Source of the DNA: Papaver somniferum
Taxonomy: Eukaryota > Streptophyta > Magnoliopsida > Ranunculales > Papaveraceae
Direction: 5' to 3'
Assembly (NCBI RefSeq): GCF_003573695.1
Contig: NC_039363.1
Location: 161,650,747 to 161,714,746 of the forward strand
DNA length: 64,000 nt
Made by a program: the position numbers and the translations under genes. Positions 1 to 11,374 of the stretch are shown piece after piece. The notes under the pieces are model-generated. The model did not search any database. It saw only the letters and a list, made by a program, of their open reading frames with translations, and had not been told where the DNA came from. Positions within the stretch are counted from its first letter, which is position 1; each line of letters begins with the position of its first letter.

Positions 1-1733
1 GGTGAACAGGAACCAATTGATAATCCGGTCTCATATTCCCGAAGAACAGCCTAGATTTATCAATCACCTCACAACAATCTTAATCGTATGGTAGCGAAAC
101 AAGATGTTGCGGAATCACAATAGTGAGACGAAGATGTTTGTGACTACTATTGTATCTTGCCTATCGGATATATCAATCTAAAGCCAATCAATCTGATTGT
201 ACTCGTACGATAGAAGATGCAAGATCAGATCACACAACTACGATAAAAGTAGTATCGGTCTGGATTCCCAATCCCAATGAAATCTTTAAGTTGTTAACTT
301 GGTTTTAGAAGAAGAAAACCAAAGGTTAAAGGAGAAACGACTCTAGCACGCAAACTAGTATCACATGTAAGGTGTGGGGATTAGTTTTGCGCAATACTAG
401 ATGTCTTCTTTATATAGTCTTTCAAATCAGGGTTTGCAATTAAGTTACCTTGGTAACAAAGCAATCAATATCCACCGTTAGATGAAAACCTTATTTAGAT
501 TCAAGCTAAGATTTCTCAACCGTTAGATCGAAAACTTACCTTGTTACACACACTTGACAATGCACTCTTCTAGGTTTGTTAACCGTACCCAAACGTATGC
601 ACTTGTTGGTTCAACAACAGTTAACCAAAAGGTTAGCCATATGAGCATCTCATATCAAACATGTTATTCTTCACCATAACTAGTTCAAATGACTTCAAGA
701 TGAACTAGCTAGAGAGTTGTTCAATTGCAAGGAAATCTCATGTACCACACAAGACACAATTGAAGAAAAGATGATTTGATTCACTTGAATTGGTTCAGGA
801 ACTTTTATAGCCACGGTTTGCAAACTGCATTCCTTAGTCTTTTTAAGTTTAAGTTCAGAAATCATCTTCAAATATATAACCTTCTCAAGTTCGCAGACTA
901 GGTTCGCGGACTAATGTTACCGGGCAGAGTTTACAAACTCCAGCAGAAATTCTCGGGAATGAGAACTTAGCCGGTTCGCGGACTGGGTACGCGGACTTAG
1001 GTTCACACAAGTAGTTTGTCAACTCTAGCATAAATTCTCGGGTTTGAGAACTTCGACAGTTTGCGGACTGAGTTCGTAGACTTGGCTCATGCCATTCTTC
1101 TGGTTCCCTTGATCAACAAAGTTCGCAAACTTTGGTTCAAGGAATAGGAGTTATACATAAATGTGTTTCCACAACAATGCTTATGTCTAGCATTGTTTAT
1201 GTAATCTAAACTCCCATTTCAATCATTGAAACATTCTTAGAGGACGTTATTTAGTTGTTACACCATTTCTCATCAAAGCAATTTTCAAGATGATTGAAAC
1301 ATATCATGACTTTCGTCACTAGGTAAAGATAAACTTGATCGAAGTGAAAAGCTTACCAACACATATTTCGAAATATAGATAGGCGAGGTATACTCGGCTC
1401 GAAATACCAAATGTGTATAATCCCAGTCTATATATATAGCATACGACTTCTTGTCTCAAAGAGTAGGATATATAGTAGATAGACTTTTGAGTGATAGATA
1501 AGTTCAAGTTTTCACATACCTTTTTGTTGAGAAGTTCCACCGGTTCCTTGAGTAGTTCTTATACTTGTATGATGAATCTCCATGAAGTCCTTGAGCTCAA
1601 CTACACTTTTTATCCTAGTCCAAGACTTAGCTATAATAGACTAGAAATCAAGACTTATAGTTTTGATCACTAACATTGACAAACATGCTTGAGATAGCAA
1701 CGCATGCGAGTTCGACCGAGCAATGCTCTAACA
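1..1733 (-). repeat. 3' LTR of TR-GAG element I (truncated by window)
   Basis: This is nearly identical to the second LTR from about 6298 onward. It ends in GCAATGCTCTAACA, the same terminus as the copy at 8006. About 0.7 kb of the LTR lies off the left edge. It contains several copies of GTTCGCGGACT between about 885 and 1090. Confidence 0.88.
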
Positions 1734-1747
1734 ATCTCCCCCTTTGT
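1734..1747 (-). other. polypurine tract of TR-GAG element I
   Basis: On the minus strand this reads AAAGGGGGAGAT directly before the LTR start TGTTAGAGCA. This is the expected primer site for plus-strand synthesis. The same sequence follows the LTR at 62240. Confidence 0.75.
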
Positions 1748-3392
1748 CAATTTTAGTGACAAAACTATCAATACATATGGAATACAAAAAAGATAAAGAA
1801 ACTTTAGTAGCTCCTATTCCACATGTCTAATTTCAACATTCCTCGAAATATTCGTCACTTCCAAGTACTCCAATGATCCCAAAGGTTGTAAGTTTAACAT
1901 CACCGCTGTTGAAGATCCGTAGCTATAACAATGAGAAAACATAGTTCTCGATCATTGTTATACAGTGTCATAGTATTATTACACAGTGTCAAAGTTCAAT
2001 TGTATCACAACTTCAACAATAATACTATGGTGATATGTATCACTCCCCCTTAGTCAATACTCCATCTCACATGGAAACCACTCCCCCTTACACAATGATC
2101 CGAAAACCATATGTATTTGTAGTGTGAACTACATATTAATTCTCCCCCTTTTTGTCAATAAAATTGGCAAAGGTACAACAACGGGATCATAATGAAATTT
2201 TCGAAAGAGATATTTCATGACAAAAGGAAAAAATACATACCAACTAATTTAGATGCAATCATAAAGCCGAAGCTAAATGCATTCATCAAGGAGTTTAAAG
2301 ATACAAGATAACCCTTCTAAAATTACACAGCCGCAAACCCCTCAAGATATGACCATTAAGCACAAGTTCAAAAGAACTCTCCCCCATTTGATGTCATTCC
2401 CGAAAGAACAACAAGAGCGACCTTAATTTCGAAAGAAAAGAAGGATTTTTATTGGACACCAAAAACCATAAGAATGATTTCTTATATCCAAAAACTCAAT
2501 CAAATTAATCACAAATAAACCCATGATTAATTTAATCGGAATACGCAATCAAATTAAACACAAAAAAATGATCAATTCAATTGATTGTGCTCAACATAAG
2601 AGAACTTATAGAGACACGAAAATACTCAACTAGATTAATTACAAGAGAACCCATAATTAATCTAATTGGAATACACAACCAAACTAATTATAAAAGTAAT
2701 CAATTTAATTTTCATTTGTTTTGCTCGACATAAGAAAACTTACGGAGAAATAACTAAATAACCAAACGAGATGATTAATTTAGTTCAATATGCTCGACAT
2801 AACATATCTCACGGAACACCAACTAAGCTAATAAATCAACTTGGTTGTATAGTGTTCAACATAAGATACATTACGGAGCCTCACATTAATAAATAAAATA
2901 TGGATCAGGAATGATCAATACTGCTGAATACACAAGGATTTATTATATCTTCCCACCACTATTTGCATAATGATATTAATAGACATAATCCTTGAAAACA
3001 AAAGATTTTAACCTATCTTCCATCAAGATAATTGACAATATAGGCTTAACTTTTGTATTTGTCAAAAGTCCATTCATTCTTTTACCAGTACGTGAATACC
3101 GACCACGAGCGACTTTACCTTTGACAAAGTATGGGACAGACATAATTCACGGACGTAAACACCAATCCCATAACAACTTGCAATATAATAAATCATAAAG
3201 ATTAATACTGCAAAAACATCATCCTCCAAATATTTTTATAATTTAAACCAATAAACCTAAAAAAAGAACAAGAAGATGAAAAATAATAGCTATGTGTAGT
3301 CACAATAATTGTTATTCAAAGCACTAGTTATTCTTCCAACTAAGCCAAAAGGGAGACACACTAAGCAACAACATGAAAATCTATGATGCATT
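1748..3392. other. noncoding 3' internal part of TR-GAG element I
   Basis: A 1.6-kb AT-rich stretch without a convincing reading frame, related to 56638-57600 and 62241-63600 in the other elements. It holds loosely repeated phrases such as CTAATTGGAATACACAA, AACATAAGAGAACTTA and TACGGAGCCTCACA, and several CTCCCCCTT tracts at 2040-2160. Confidence 0.6.
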
Positions 3393-3770
3393 TCACTTAC
3401 TTTGAAAATTCTTTTCATATTCCCTATATTCATCAATCTCATCTTCGATTAGATCAATCCTGGATTCAAGATTATCCACCTTTTCTTCAAGTCTTTTGGA
3501 GGAAGCTTCGAGTTCACTTTTTAGGGCACGTACTGGATCCAAGACAAGATTCATGGTTAAAGAGAGCTTATCAAATTGTGAGATTGAAGTATTCTCATCA
3601 GGCGATGAGATACGCTTGTCATAACACATCTCGTTATCGGAAGAATCAAAACGAATCTTCTTAGAGGGAAACAGAACAGTCCATACATCACTTTCTTTGC
3701 TTGAAAGACTAGAGGAGGACATGATAGAGAAGATAAATGAAATAATCATCCAGAAGAGGAGAAACTTCAT
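3393..3770 (-). CDS. small coiled-coil ORF near the 3' end of TR-GAG element I
   Basis: A 125-codon frame. The likely start is the internal methionine at 3722 (MSSSSLSSKES), because the 16 residues before it look like a chance hydrophobic extension. The C-terminal half is a charged heptad-like stretch (LEEKVDNLESRIDLIEDEID) that should form a coiled coil. A frame at the same place in the second element (57677-57973) and the third (63709-63966) also starts MSS and ends in a coiled coil, which argues that it is a real element gene. Function is unknown; oligomerisation is an inference. Confidence 0.5.
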   Translation of the reverse strand: MKFLLFWMIISFIFSIMSSSSLSSKESDVWTVLFPSKKIRFDSSDNEMCYDKRISSPDENTSISQFDKLSLTMNLVLDPVRALKSELEASSKRLEEKVDNLESRIDLIEDEIDEYREYEKNFQSK

Positions 3771-4017
3771 TTTAAAAGAATGAAGATGATGAATTTCCTA
3801 AAACGACCTTTTATCAAACCCTAACAGAATTAGGTTATCACCAGAAAAAGTCTTTTAAATAGTCAGAAACCGTACATGAACAATAACGGTACAAATGGAG
3901 AATAAACAAAAGCCAAAAAAACTCCTAGAGAATTAACAGACACATTCCAACACAACCCTCTCGAAAATCATGATTCTTGCCTAAGAGGGATAGACGAAAG
4001 AATCATGAATTACAAGA

Positions 4018-4791
4018 TTACAAATCATAAGCATTCCAATCCAATATAGGACTGGGATATCTCTCCTGAGGGGAATAATTATTTGTTAATCCAAGTTTTT
4101 GCTTATTCTTTAGAAAAGAAGAGTTATGCACATCATTCTTTTCACTTTTAATCACAGTTTTAAAGAACCTGATTATTGATTTGCGCAAATCCTGCATCGT
4201 TCTAGAAATCACATTTTGAGGGAAAAACGATTTCACATGAGATTTCTTCTTCTTCTTCTGCACACAGCGTTTAGCAGAGCAGGATTGCTTTTGATCATTC
4301 GTGATAAGATGATCCTCATTTTTACACAAGGAAACCGAGAGTTTTGGTAGCATCTTGTGTTTTTCTGTATCACCCTTGTTGTCAAGATGACTGGAGAGTG
4401 ATACATAATCAGGTGACATTTGCTGACGCGGATTACGAGACACAGTCGGAGTTATTCGACGTGTCGTATAAGAATCACGATTGTGATTTTCAGCAAAGAG
4501 ATTAAGAGAACAATCACAGATCTCATCCTCAGGACAATAATCAAGAGTATTCATCCATGCTTTAGTTATCTTATTCACCTCAGTATATGGACCTTTGGAA
4601 GTATGAACACTTTTACAGCACACGAGACCAGTTTCGCTAGTACAGTTTTTCTGAACTCTCTTATCCTCCCTTTTGATTGATCGAACTTCTTTTTGAGACT
4701 TTATTTTACTTTGTCTAAGAATTTTCTTAAGTTGTTGTATAAACCGAGACAACGTAGACACAAAGTAATTCTCAATTTTCTTATCAATCAA
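4018..4791 (-). CDS. basic hypothetical protein downstream of gag, TR-GAG element I
   Basis: A 257-codon frame on the gag strand. It continues in frame upstream to about 4948, so it is probably the C-terminal part of the gag polyprotein after a frameshift. It is rich in Lys, Ser and Asn, with a KKKKK stretch, and has scattered cysteines but no clear CCHC knuckle. No protease, integrase or polymerase motif is present. I do not recognise a family. Confidence 0.45.
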   Translation of the reverse strand: MIDKKIENYFVSTLSRFIQQLKKILRQSKIKSQKEVRSIKREDKRVQKNCTSETGLVCCKSVHTSKGPYTEVNKITKAWMNTLDYCPEDEICDCSLNLFAENHNRDSYTTRRITPTVSRNPRQQMSPDYVSLSSHLDNKGDTEKHKMLPKLSVSLCKNEDHLITNDQKQSCSAKRCVQKKKKKSHVKSFFPQNVISRTMQDLRKSIIRFFKTVIKSEKNDVHNSSFLKNKQKLGLTNNYSPQERYPSPILDWNAYDL

Positions 4792-4933
4792 TATAGGACA
4801 ATGAGATTTTCCATTAGGAGTAGTAACATGACCACTAGACCAGTGATGTTTATCTCTTGATTTAAGTGCGCGATCGAAAATTTTAAGCTTCCCAACAAGC
4901 GTGTTTCGCGAAAGAGTATCAAGGTTATTTCCA

Positions 4934-5494
4934 TCAACGATGGCATGTTTTTTTAGATTCGTATTTAGATGGCAGCGATCTGAGAATCTTCATCACAATT
5001 TCCCTTTCAGGAATAGTCCTACCCAATACACAAGATGCATTAACAATTTCAGACATTTTGTGATAAAATTCGTCAAATAACTCTTCTTCTGCCATATGAA
5101 GGTTTTCCCAATCGGAGTTAAGGTTTTGAATCCTAGCTTCCTTTTCGCTGGTGTTACCTTCAAATACAGTTTGTAAAGTATCCCAAGCATCTTTAGACTT
5201 GGAGCATGAAGCCACATGATATCGAAGATCAGGGGTAATGGCGTGCATGATGGCATTCATACCGTCGGATTTTTGCTTTTCAGCAAGCGACTCAGCAGCA
5301 GTATATGTACCGATGTTTTTAGGCATGGTAACATTTTCAACTATAAAAACGGGAACCTCATAGCCATTGACAACATATACCCATGATAGTAAATCACACG
5401 ATTGAAGAAAAGTACGCATAGAAATTTTCCACCATAGGTAGTTTGAGCCATCGAAGACTGGTGGTACGTTTACTGAGATATCAAAACTGTCCAT
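4934..5494 (-). CDS. gag: Copia-type Gag, N-terminal part (frameshifted)
   Basis: A 186-codon frame starting 66 bases after the primer-binding site. It matches the plant Copia gag pattern: a DUF4219-like start (FDGSNYLWWKISMRTFL), then a UBN2-like region (SKSKDAWDTLQTVFEGN ... SEKEARIQNL ... ILRSLPSKYE). The frame breaks at a run of seven A residues near 4950. The related copy at 59300 reads on (HAIVEGNNLDNLSRNTLVGK), and the matching sequence here continues in another frame into 4018-4791. Gag would form the virus-like particle. This copy is likely defective. Confidence 0.8.
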   Translation of the reverse strand: MDSFDISVNVPPVFDGSNYLWWKISMRTFLQSCDLLSWVYVVNGYEVPVFIVENVTMPKNIGTYTAAESLAEKQKSDGMNAIMHAITPDLRYHVASCSKSKDAWDTLQTVFEGNTSEKEARIQNLNSDWENLHMAEEELFDEFYHKMSEIVNASCVLGRTIPEREIVMKILRSLPSKYESKKTCHR

Positions 5495-5545
5495 AGAGTC
5501 AGATCGCTACAAACACAGACTTGTAAGGTCTTAAACATGTTTGCC

Positions 5546-5558
5546 TGCTCTGATACCA
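5546..5558 (-). other. primer-binding site (initiator tRNA-Met) of TR-GAG element I
   Basis: On the minus strand this reads TGGTATCAGAGCA, complementary to the 3' end of plant initiator tRNA-Met, two bases from the LTR. The same site in element II (59881-59891) carries substitutions. Confidence 0.85.
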
Positions 5559-5560
5559 AT

Positions 5561-8006
5561 TGAAAAAGCGGGGGTCTAACAATACCACCCAATATTTCGC
5601 TTAGCAATTTGTATGAACTAACTCCGAAATACTTTCTAGAGAATCAACTAGACAGTCAGACTCAATCTAGGTAAAAGTATCTCAACGAGTTTAATATCTC
5701 TCTCTTTTTTTGATTTACTCAAGCTAATAGAAATCAACGAGTCTTTAATCAAACACGAGGAATAACTTGGATGGTACCAAACACCAATATCCAAGGATCA
5801 ATCAATGACAATCAACAACCAAAGGTTGGATTACTCTAACTGATGATCTAACGTACAACCTGTATTATTTCAATTATAAAGATAAAACAATATAATGCGG
5901 AAATAGAAATAACACAGACACCAGAAATTTTATTAACGAGGAAACCGCAAATGCAGGAAAACCCCAGGACCTAGTCCATATTGAACACAGACTGTATTAA
6001 GCCGCTACAGACACTAGCCTACTCCAAGCTAACTTCGGACTGGACTGTAGTTGAACCCCAATCAGTCTCCCACTGATCCAAGGTACAGTTGTACTCCCTA
6101 CTCCTCTGATCCCAGCAAGATATTGCGCACTTGATTCCCTTAGCTGATCTCACCCACAACTAAGAGTTGCTACGACCTAAAATCGCAGGCTTTGACAATA
6201 AACAAATCTCTCTCACACAGACAAATCTATCAAAGGATCAATTTGTCTCCCACAGATAAACCCTAAAGGTTTTGTTCCGTCTTTTGATAATAATCAAGGT
6301 GAACAAGAACCAATTGATAACCCGGTCTTATACTCCCGAATAACATCCTAGAGTTATCAATCACCTCACAACAATCTTAATCGTATGGTAGCGAAACAAG
6401 ATGTTGCGGAATCACAAACAATGAGATGAAGATGTTTGTGACTACTTTTTATATCTTGCCTATCAGAGATATCAATCTCAAGCCAATCAATCTGATTGTA
6501 CTCGTACGATAGAAGATGCAAGATCAGATCACACAACTACGATAAAAGTGGTATCGGTCTGCCTTTAGAAGAAGAAAATCAAAGGTTAAAGGATAAACGA
6601 CTCTAGCACGCAAACTAGTATCACATATAAGGTGTGGGGATTAGTTTTGCACAATACTAGATGTCTCCTTTATATAGTCTTTCAAATTAGGGTTTGCAAT
6701 TAAGTTACTTTGGTAACAAAGCAATCAATATCCACCGTTAGATGAAAACCTGATTTAGATTCAAGCTAATATTTCTCAACCGTTGGATCGAAAACTTAGC
6801 TTGTTACATACACTTGACAGTGCACGCTTCTAGGTTTGTTAACCGTACCCAAACGTATGCACTTGTTGGTTCAACAATAGTTAACCAAAAGGTTAGCCAT
6901 ATGAGCATCTCATATCAACCATGTTCTTCTTCACCATAACTAGTTCAAATGACTTCAAGATGAACTAGTTAGAGAGTTGTTCAACTGCAAGGAAATCTCA
7001 TGTACCACACAAGATACAATTGAAGCAAAGATGATTTGATTCACTTGAATCGGTTCATGAACTTTTATAGCCATGGTTTGCAAACTGCATTCCGTAGTCT
7101 TTTTAAGTTTAAGTTCAGAAATCATCTTCAGATATATAACCTTCTCAAGTTCTCAAACTAGGTTCGCGGACTTAAGTTGCCGGGGAGAGTTTACAAACTC
7201 CAGCAAAAATTCTCAGGAATGAGAACTTCACCGGTTTGCGGACTGGGTTCGCGGACTGAGTTCGCGTACTTAGCTTCACGCAAGTAGTTTGTCAACTCCA
7301 GCATAAATTCTCGGGTTTGAGAACTTCGGTAGTTCGCGGACTGAGTTCGTGGACTTGGCTCACGCCATTCTTCTGGTTCTCTTGATCAACAAAGTTCGCA
7401 AACTTTGGTTCAAGGAATATGACTTATACATAAATGTGTTTCCACAACAATGCTTATGCCCACCATTGGTTATGTAATCTAAACTCTCATTTCAATCATA
7501 GAAACATTCTTAGATGACGTTATATTGTTGTTACACCATTTCTCGTCAAAGCAATTTTCAAGATGATTGAAACATATCATGACTTTCGTCACTAGGTAAA
7601 GATAAACTTGATCGAAGCGAAAAGATTACCAACACATATTTCGAGATATAGATAGGCGTGGTATACTCGTCTCGAAATACCAAATGTGTATAATCCAAGT
7701 TTATATATATAGCATACAGATTCTTGTCTCAAAGAGTAGGAGATAGATTAGATAGACTTTTGAGTGATACATAAGTCCAAGTCTTCACATACCTTTTTGT
7801 CGAGAAGTTCCACCGGTTCCTTGAGTAGTTCTTCTACTTGTATGATGAATCGTCATGAAGTCCTTGAGCTCAACTACACTTTCTATCCTAGTCCGAGACT
7901 TAGCTATAATAGACTAGAAATCAAGACTTATAATTTTGATCACTAACATTGAAAAACATGCTTGAGATAGCAACGCATGCGAGTTCGACCGAGCAATGCT
8001 CTAACA
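5561..8006 (-). repeat. 5' LTR of TR-GAG element I (2.45 kb)
   Basis: It starts TGAAAAAGCGGGGG and ends GCTCTAACA, a canonical TG...CA pair. It is repeated from about 6298 onward in the left LTR and, more diverged, at 55020 and 59894. GTTCGCGGACT-type repeats lie at 7151-7365. The length is unusually large for Copia LTRs. Confidence 0.9.
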
Positions 8007-8869
8007 GGGTCCTTCTCAAGTGATGCATAAGAATATGCATCATTAGGGAACCTAGTTCGTAAGTATACGTTCTTTAGATAGGGTCATGAAAAATATTGCA
8101 GCGTACACCTTTCCTTCGTTTTATATCATATGGGGTGCATTTTTATTTTAGCATCATTGCAACTATGATTCTTTTGCATCATGAAGCTTTCTGGAGTAAG
8201 CAACATGGTATAAGGATGCTTCTATACTTTGTTTGCTAAGCTTTGAAGCTCATTGATGCACTCCCCCTTAATGCACCTTTAACAAACACCCATTCCCTAT
8301 ATCTGTCTTATTAAGATTTCTAGAAGTTAAAAAATGGGGGAGGATTGACATGTATCAAGTCCACATGCCTTGTAACAATGAGTTTCAGAAATAACACCAT
8401 AAGGGTGCATTTAACAAATCTGTCCCGATGCCGAACTTGACTATCGAACCATAGAGGCGAAATATCTCTCTTAGCCAGCCTCCCACTTGTATGATGTATC
8501 ATTGTGGTGCTATTTGCACTTATCCAGCCTCCACTGACATGATGCATCATTGTGGTGCAAATTCTAATCGGGACTAACATGTCCGGCACGTGCAGCACAA
8601 GTTTGAGATAAAGCTTAATCTCTTTCAATGATTTGGTGTTACAAACAACTACTTTGTCAATGTGTACCTTCATAAATACTCCATTGCCTCAATGAGTAAA
8701 GGATCCAAGAAGATCTCTATGGAGAGAGAATAATTGGAAATATATATTTTTATAGTTAAACAATTGACTATGTATCTGGAGCATATTCACCCTGGCCCAA
8801 ACCAATATTTATATTTTAGGACCTCTAACTTTCAGGTTATACATGCTATGACTCTTCCTCTTTCTAGGG
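8007..8869. other. intergenic, no gene recognised
   Basis: A mildly AT-rich stretch with short local repeats (TGATGCATCATTGTGGTGC twice near 8490 and 8540). A 117-codon minus-strand frame at 8320-8673 matches no family I know and is probably chance. Confidence 0.4.
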
Positions 8870-9175
8870 ATTCCTAACCTTAAGGTTTCGAATATTTACT
8901 TGGTATTATCAGTAAACTGATTCCTCCTCTTTTTACGGATCTGTAATTTTCAGGTTTCAATACGAATCTAATCTTCTCAGTAACTGATTCCCTATTTTTC
9001 TAGAGATATGTAATAACTTTCATGTTATACATGGTCTCCTTTTGTATAGAAGCTGGCATATTAGGTTAATAACTCTTCAGGGGTTAGACTTCAACCCATG
9101 AGTATTTTTACTTACAGTAAATGGGTTGTAGATATATTAAGCCCACTTCATGTATATGGTCCAGAGATCTCCCCC
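8870..9175. repeat. dispersed repeat R, copy 1
   Basis: The segment from about 8975 to 9165 (TCTCAGTAACTGATTCC ... TTAAGCCCACTT) matches 50095-50219 joined to 51375-51430. This copy is uninterrupted and shows the pre-insertion state of the other one. No coding potential seen. The family is unknown. Confidence 0.65.
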
Positions 9176-9186
9176 TCTTAATTCCC

Positions 9187-10330
9187 AACTTGTTGGTGGT
9201 TAAGAAATAACGTGTGATTGGGGGATACTTGAACTAATTGGGGGATATAAATTACTTCCCCCAACCTGTCTGTTAAGGGGTGTTTTTGGGGGAAAAAAAT
9301 ACTAAAATACCCTTCCCTCAAAATAAAATAAAATAAAAAATCATATCCCCCATTTCCATCTTCACCTCTTATTAATTTCTTTTAGGATTAGGGCTTTGAA
9401 ACTTAAATATTCCCCACTACCTTTCAAATTCTAAATTTTCCCTATTCCTTTTCAAATTCTCTTCTCCATCTCTGCCGGCTCGTCACTTTGAAAACGATTT
9501 TTTTTTAACATTCGGAAGTGATGAAGACCATGCCGGTAGTGATGAAGACCATGCCTGAAAACGGTACCGGCATGCTTGGTAACTAACATTCAATGCCGTA
9601 ACTAAGTGCCGGCATGCTCGATTGAAATCTATCAATGCCGGTAGTCAAGTGGAGAAAAAATCAATTTTCTGGATACTTTACATCATATGCCGACAAAGAA
9701 ATTCAAGCAACATACCATACCGGTAGCAGTACCGGCATGCTCGAGAATTAACTGACTCTGCCTGCAGTGGACTGAAAACCATAAAAAAATTCTACAAGAC
9801 GTTGTCTCGCACTCAGCCGTGAGGGGCTACGCCCCCACAGACCCCCCCCCCCCAGACCCCCGGATAAACAATTTTTGTATCGGTATAGTTTTTTGGTTGA
9901 ATACTATGCCGGCTTGAATTTCATAATGGGGGATAAGCTTGGTGCCGACATGGACGTGGTATGAATACCATGCCGGTATGGTTGCTGCCGGCATTGTATT
10001 CATACCACGTCTGTGCCGACACCGAGCTTTTTCAGCTGCAAAAATGGTGGATTCAAAGAAAAAAAAATCAAATTTTCAACCTCTTAGCAGCAATTCTCTC
10101 TTCACAATCATCCTCCATTTTCACCAAAAAAAGTTCCTTCTCAAATACTTTTTCCCTCCTTCTACTCTCACCTCACTCACCCAAACACAAATAAAAATAC
10201 ACACTAATCATTTATCAAATAATCTTATGAATTTACTAATTATAGTTAAGCACTAAACATAATTAGTGAGGGGTAGATTAGGTATTAGATAAAATACTTA
10301 GATAAGGAGTGATCATGATTTGATATTTAA
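9187..10330. mobile_element. possible non-autonomous element with GCCGGCAT motif array; ends not defined
   Basis: The left side has two copies of ATTGGGGGATA (about 9218 and 9238), then tracts of G and AC. Between 9525 and 10015 the motif ATGCCGG / CCGGCAT recurs many times in both orientations. A C13 run sits near 9845. I could not find a clean terminal inverted repeat or target duplication, so the borders are approximate. No real gene is seen; the short frames at 9939-10256 look like chance. Confidence 0.35.
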
Positions 10331-11040
10331 ATCCCGTTTTTATTTTTTTCCTCTATCCCGATTAGTTTTAATATCCAATCGCGCGTTTTTAAGAAAAGTG
10401 TCATGAATTATTAGTTTCACCATTTTATCCTGATACCTCCACGCTACTTTTCCGAAGTGACATGCATGTCTTCACGCGAACGATATCGCGTTTTGAGTTG
10501 CGAAGCTCTGTAAATTGCGCGTATTGATGGATCCAAAGTGTAATATTAGCATGTGATATATGCTTTTTTTAGATCGCTTCCAATTTTTTTGTATTTTTTT
10601 TCGTCGACAACTCCTTTTAATCCCCATGTGAACACCAACTGACCTTTCAAATGGAACCATAAAATAATTCTTCTTCTAATGTCACACTCGGAGTCATTTA
10701 TGAGAAAATGATTGCAGCACAATGATGTGAATTTTGAGATGATAGATCCCATTATGTGATATTGGAAATGACGTTGCCGGTAGGTTCCATTATTTTGGAT
10801 AAGTCTCTGTTCTCCTTAAGACTAGTCGTTTTATCTTATCCAACCAACAGTGTTAATTCCCTTATCACAGGAAGACTAGATATTGCCAAAGGGAAACAGA
10901 TTGTGACTTTTTACTTTTTTCGCTCCATTTTTCACGAACCACACATGCAATAACTTTGACCATCTTTTTCATATAAATAATTAAGAGTACTTCCGAAGAG
11001 TTATTGCTTCTTTTTCTTTTTTTTCTTTTTTCCTTTTGTT
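10331..11040. other. intergenic, no gene recognised
   Basis: Low-complexity AT-rich DNA with pyrimidine tracts just before the Mutator-like element. No family-like reading frame is visible on either strand. Confidence 0.5.
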
Positions 11041-11048
11041 TTTGTTAT
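11041..11048 (+). repeat. target-site duplication, left copy (TTTGTTAT)
   Basis: This 8-mer directly precedes the left inverted repeat. The identical 8-mer follows the right inverted repeat at 20515-20522. Confidence 0.88.
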
Positions 11049-11093
11049 CCTCGCGTTTTCAGGGGTCACTCAAAAGGATTTAGGGGCCAACAA
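11049..11093 (+). repeat. left terminal inverted repeat of the Mutator-like element
   Basis: It contains AAAGGATTTAGGGGCCA, found inverted at the right end. Six mismatches in 45 positions against 20470-20514. Confidence 0.88.
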
Positions 11094-11374
11094 TAAAACA
11101 AAAACGATCACCCTAAAGGAAAATGTAGCCAGCCCTTATCTCGCGTAATTCATAATGACAAAATTACCCTTATATATTCGGAGGATATGATAATATTTTT
11201 ATCCTCCGATTTCAATCGGAAGACAAAAATTTACCCAGACTTCCGATTGTAGTCGGTGCAGTATTAAAATGATTTCTGTTTCATTTTTTCCATTTCTTTT
11301 TCATTTTTGAGTTGTTATAGTTATAGAGAAGAAGGTGAAGGAAAAAAGGGAAAACCCATTTTATCACTACAAAA

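Larger units (their letters stand above)
1..8006 (-). mobile_element. TR-GAG type LTR retrotransposon I (gag only, no pol), left LTR cut by window edge
   Basis: Two long repeats (1-1733 and 5561-8006) flank a 3.8-kb internal region. The internal region shows the minus-strand order LTR, primer-binding site, gag, downstream ORFs, polypurine tract, LTR. No reverse transcriptase, integrase or RNase H motif is visible in any frame of the internal region. The element therefore looks non-autonomous and would need proteins from a helper. Gag-only elements with long LTRs are known in plants as TR-GAG elements. Relatives lie at 53260-54787 (LTR only) and 55020-64000. The right flank begins GGGTC; the matching left target-site copy lies outside the window. 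Confidence 0.85.

Noticed and set aside
8320..8673. 117-codon minus-strand frame with an LHVPDM phrase like Copia protease regions
   Set aside because: The neighbouring residues do not follow the Copia pattern and no other domain adjoins it; probably chance.
9939..10256. 105-codon frame across the GCCGGCAT block
   Set aside because: Two overlapping frames of similar length, both low-complexity; no family match.
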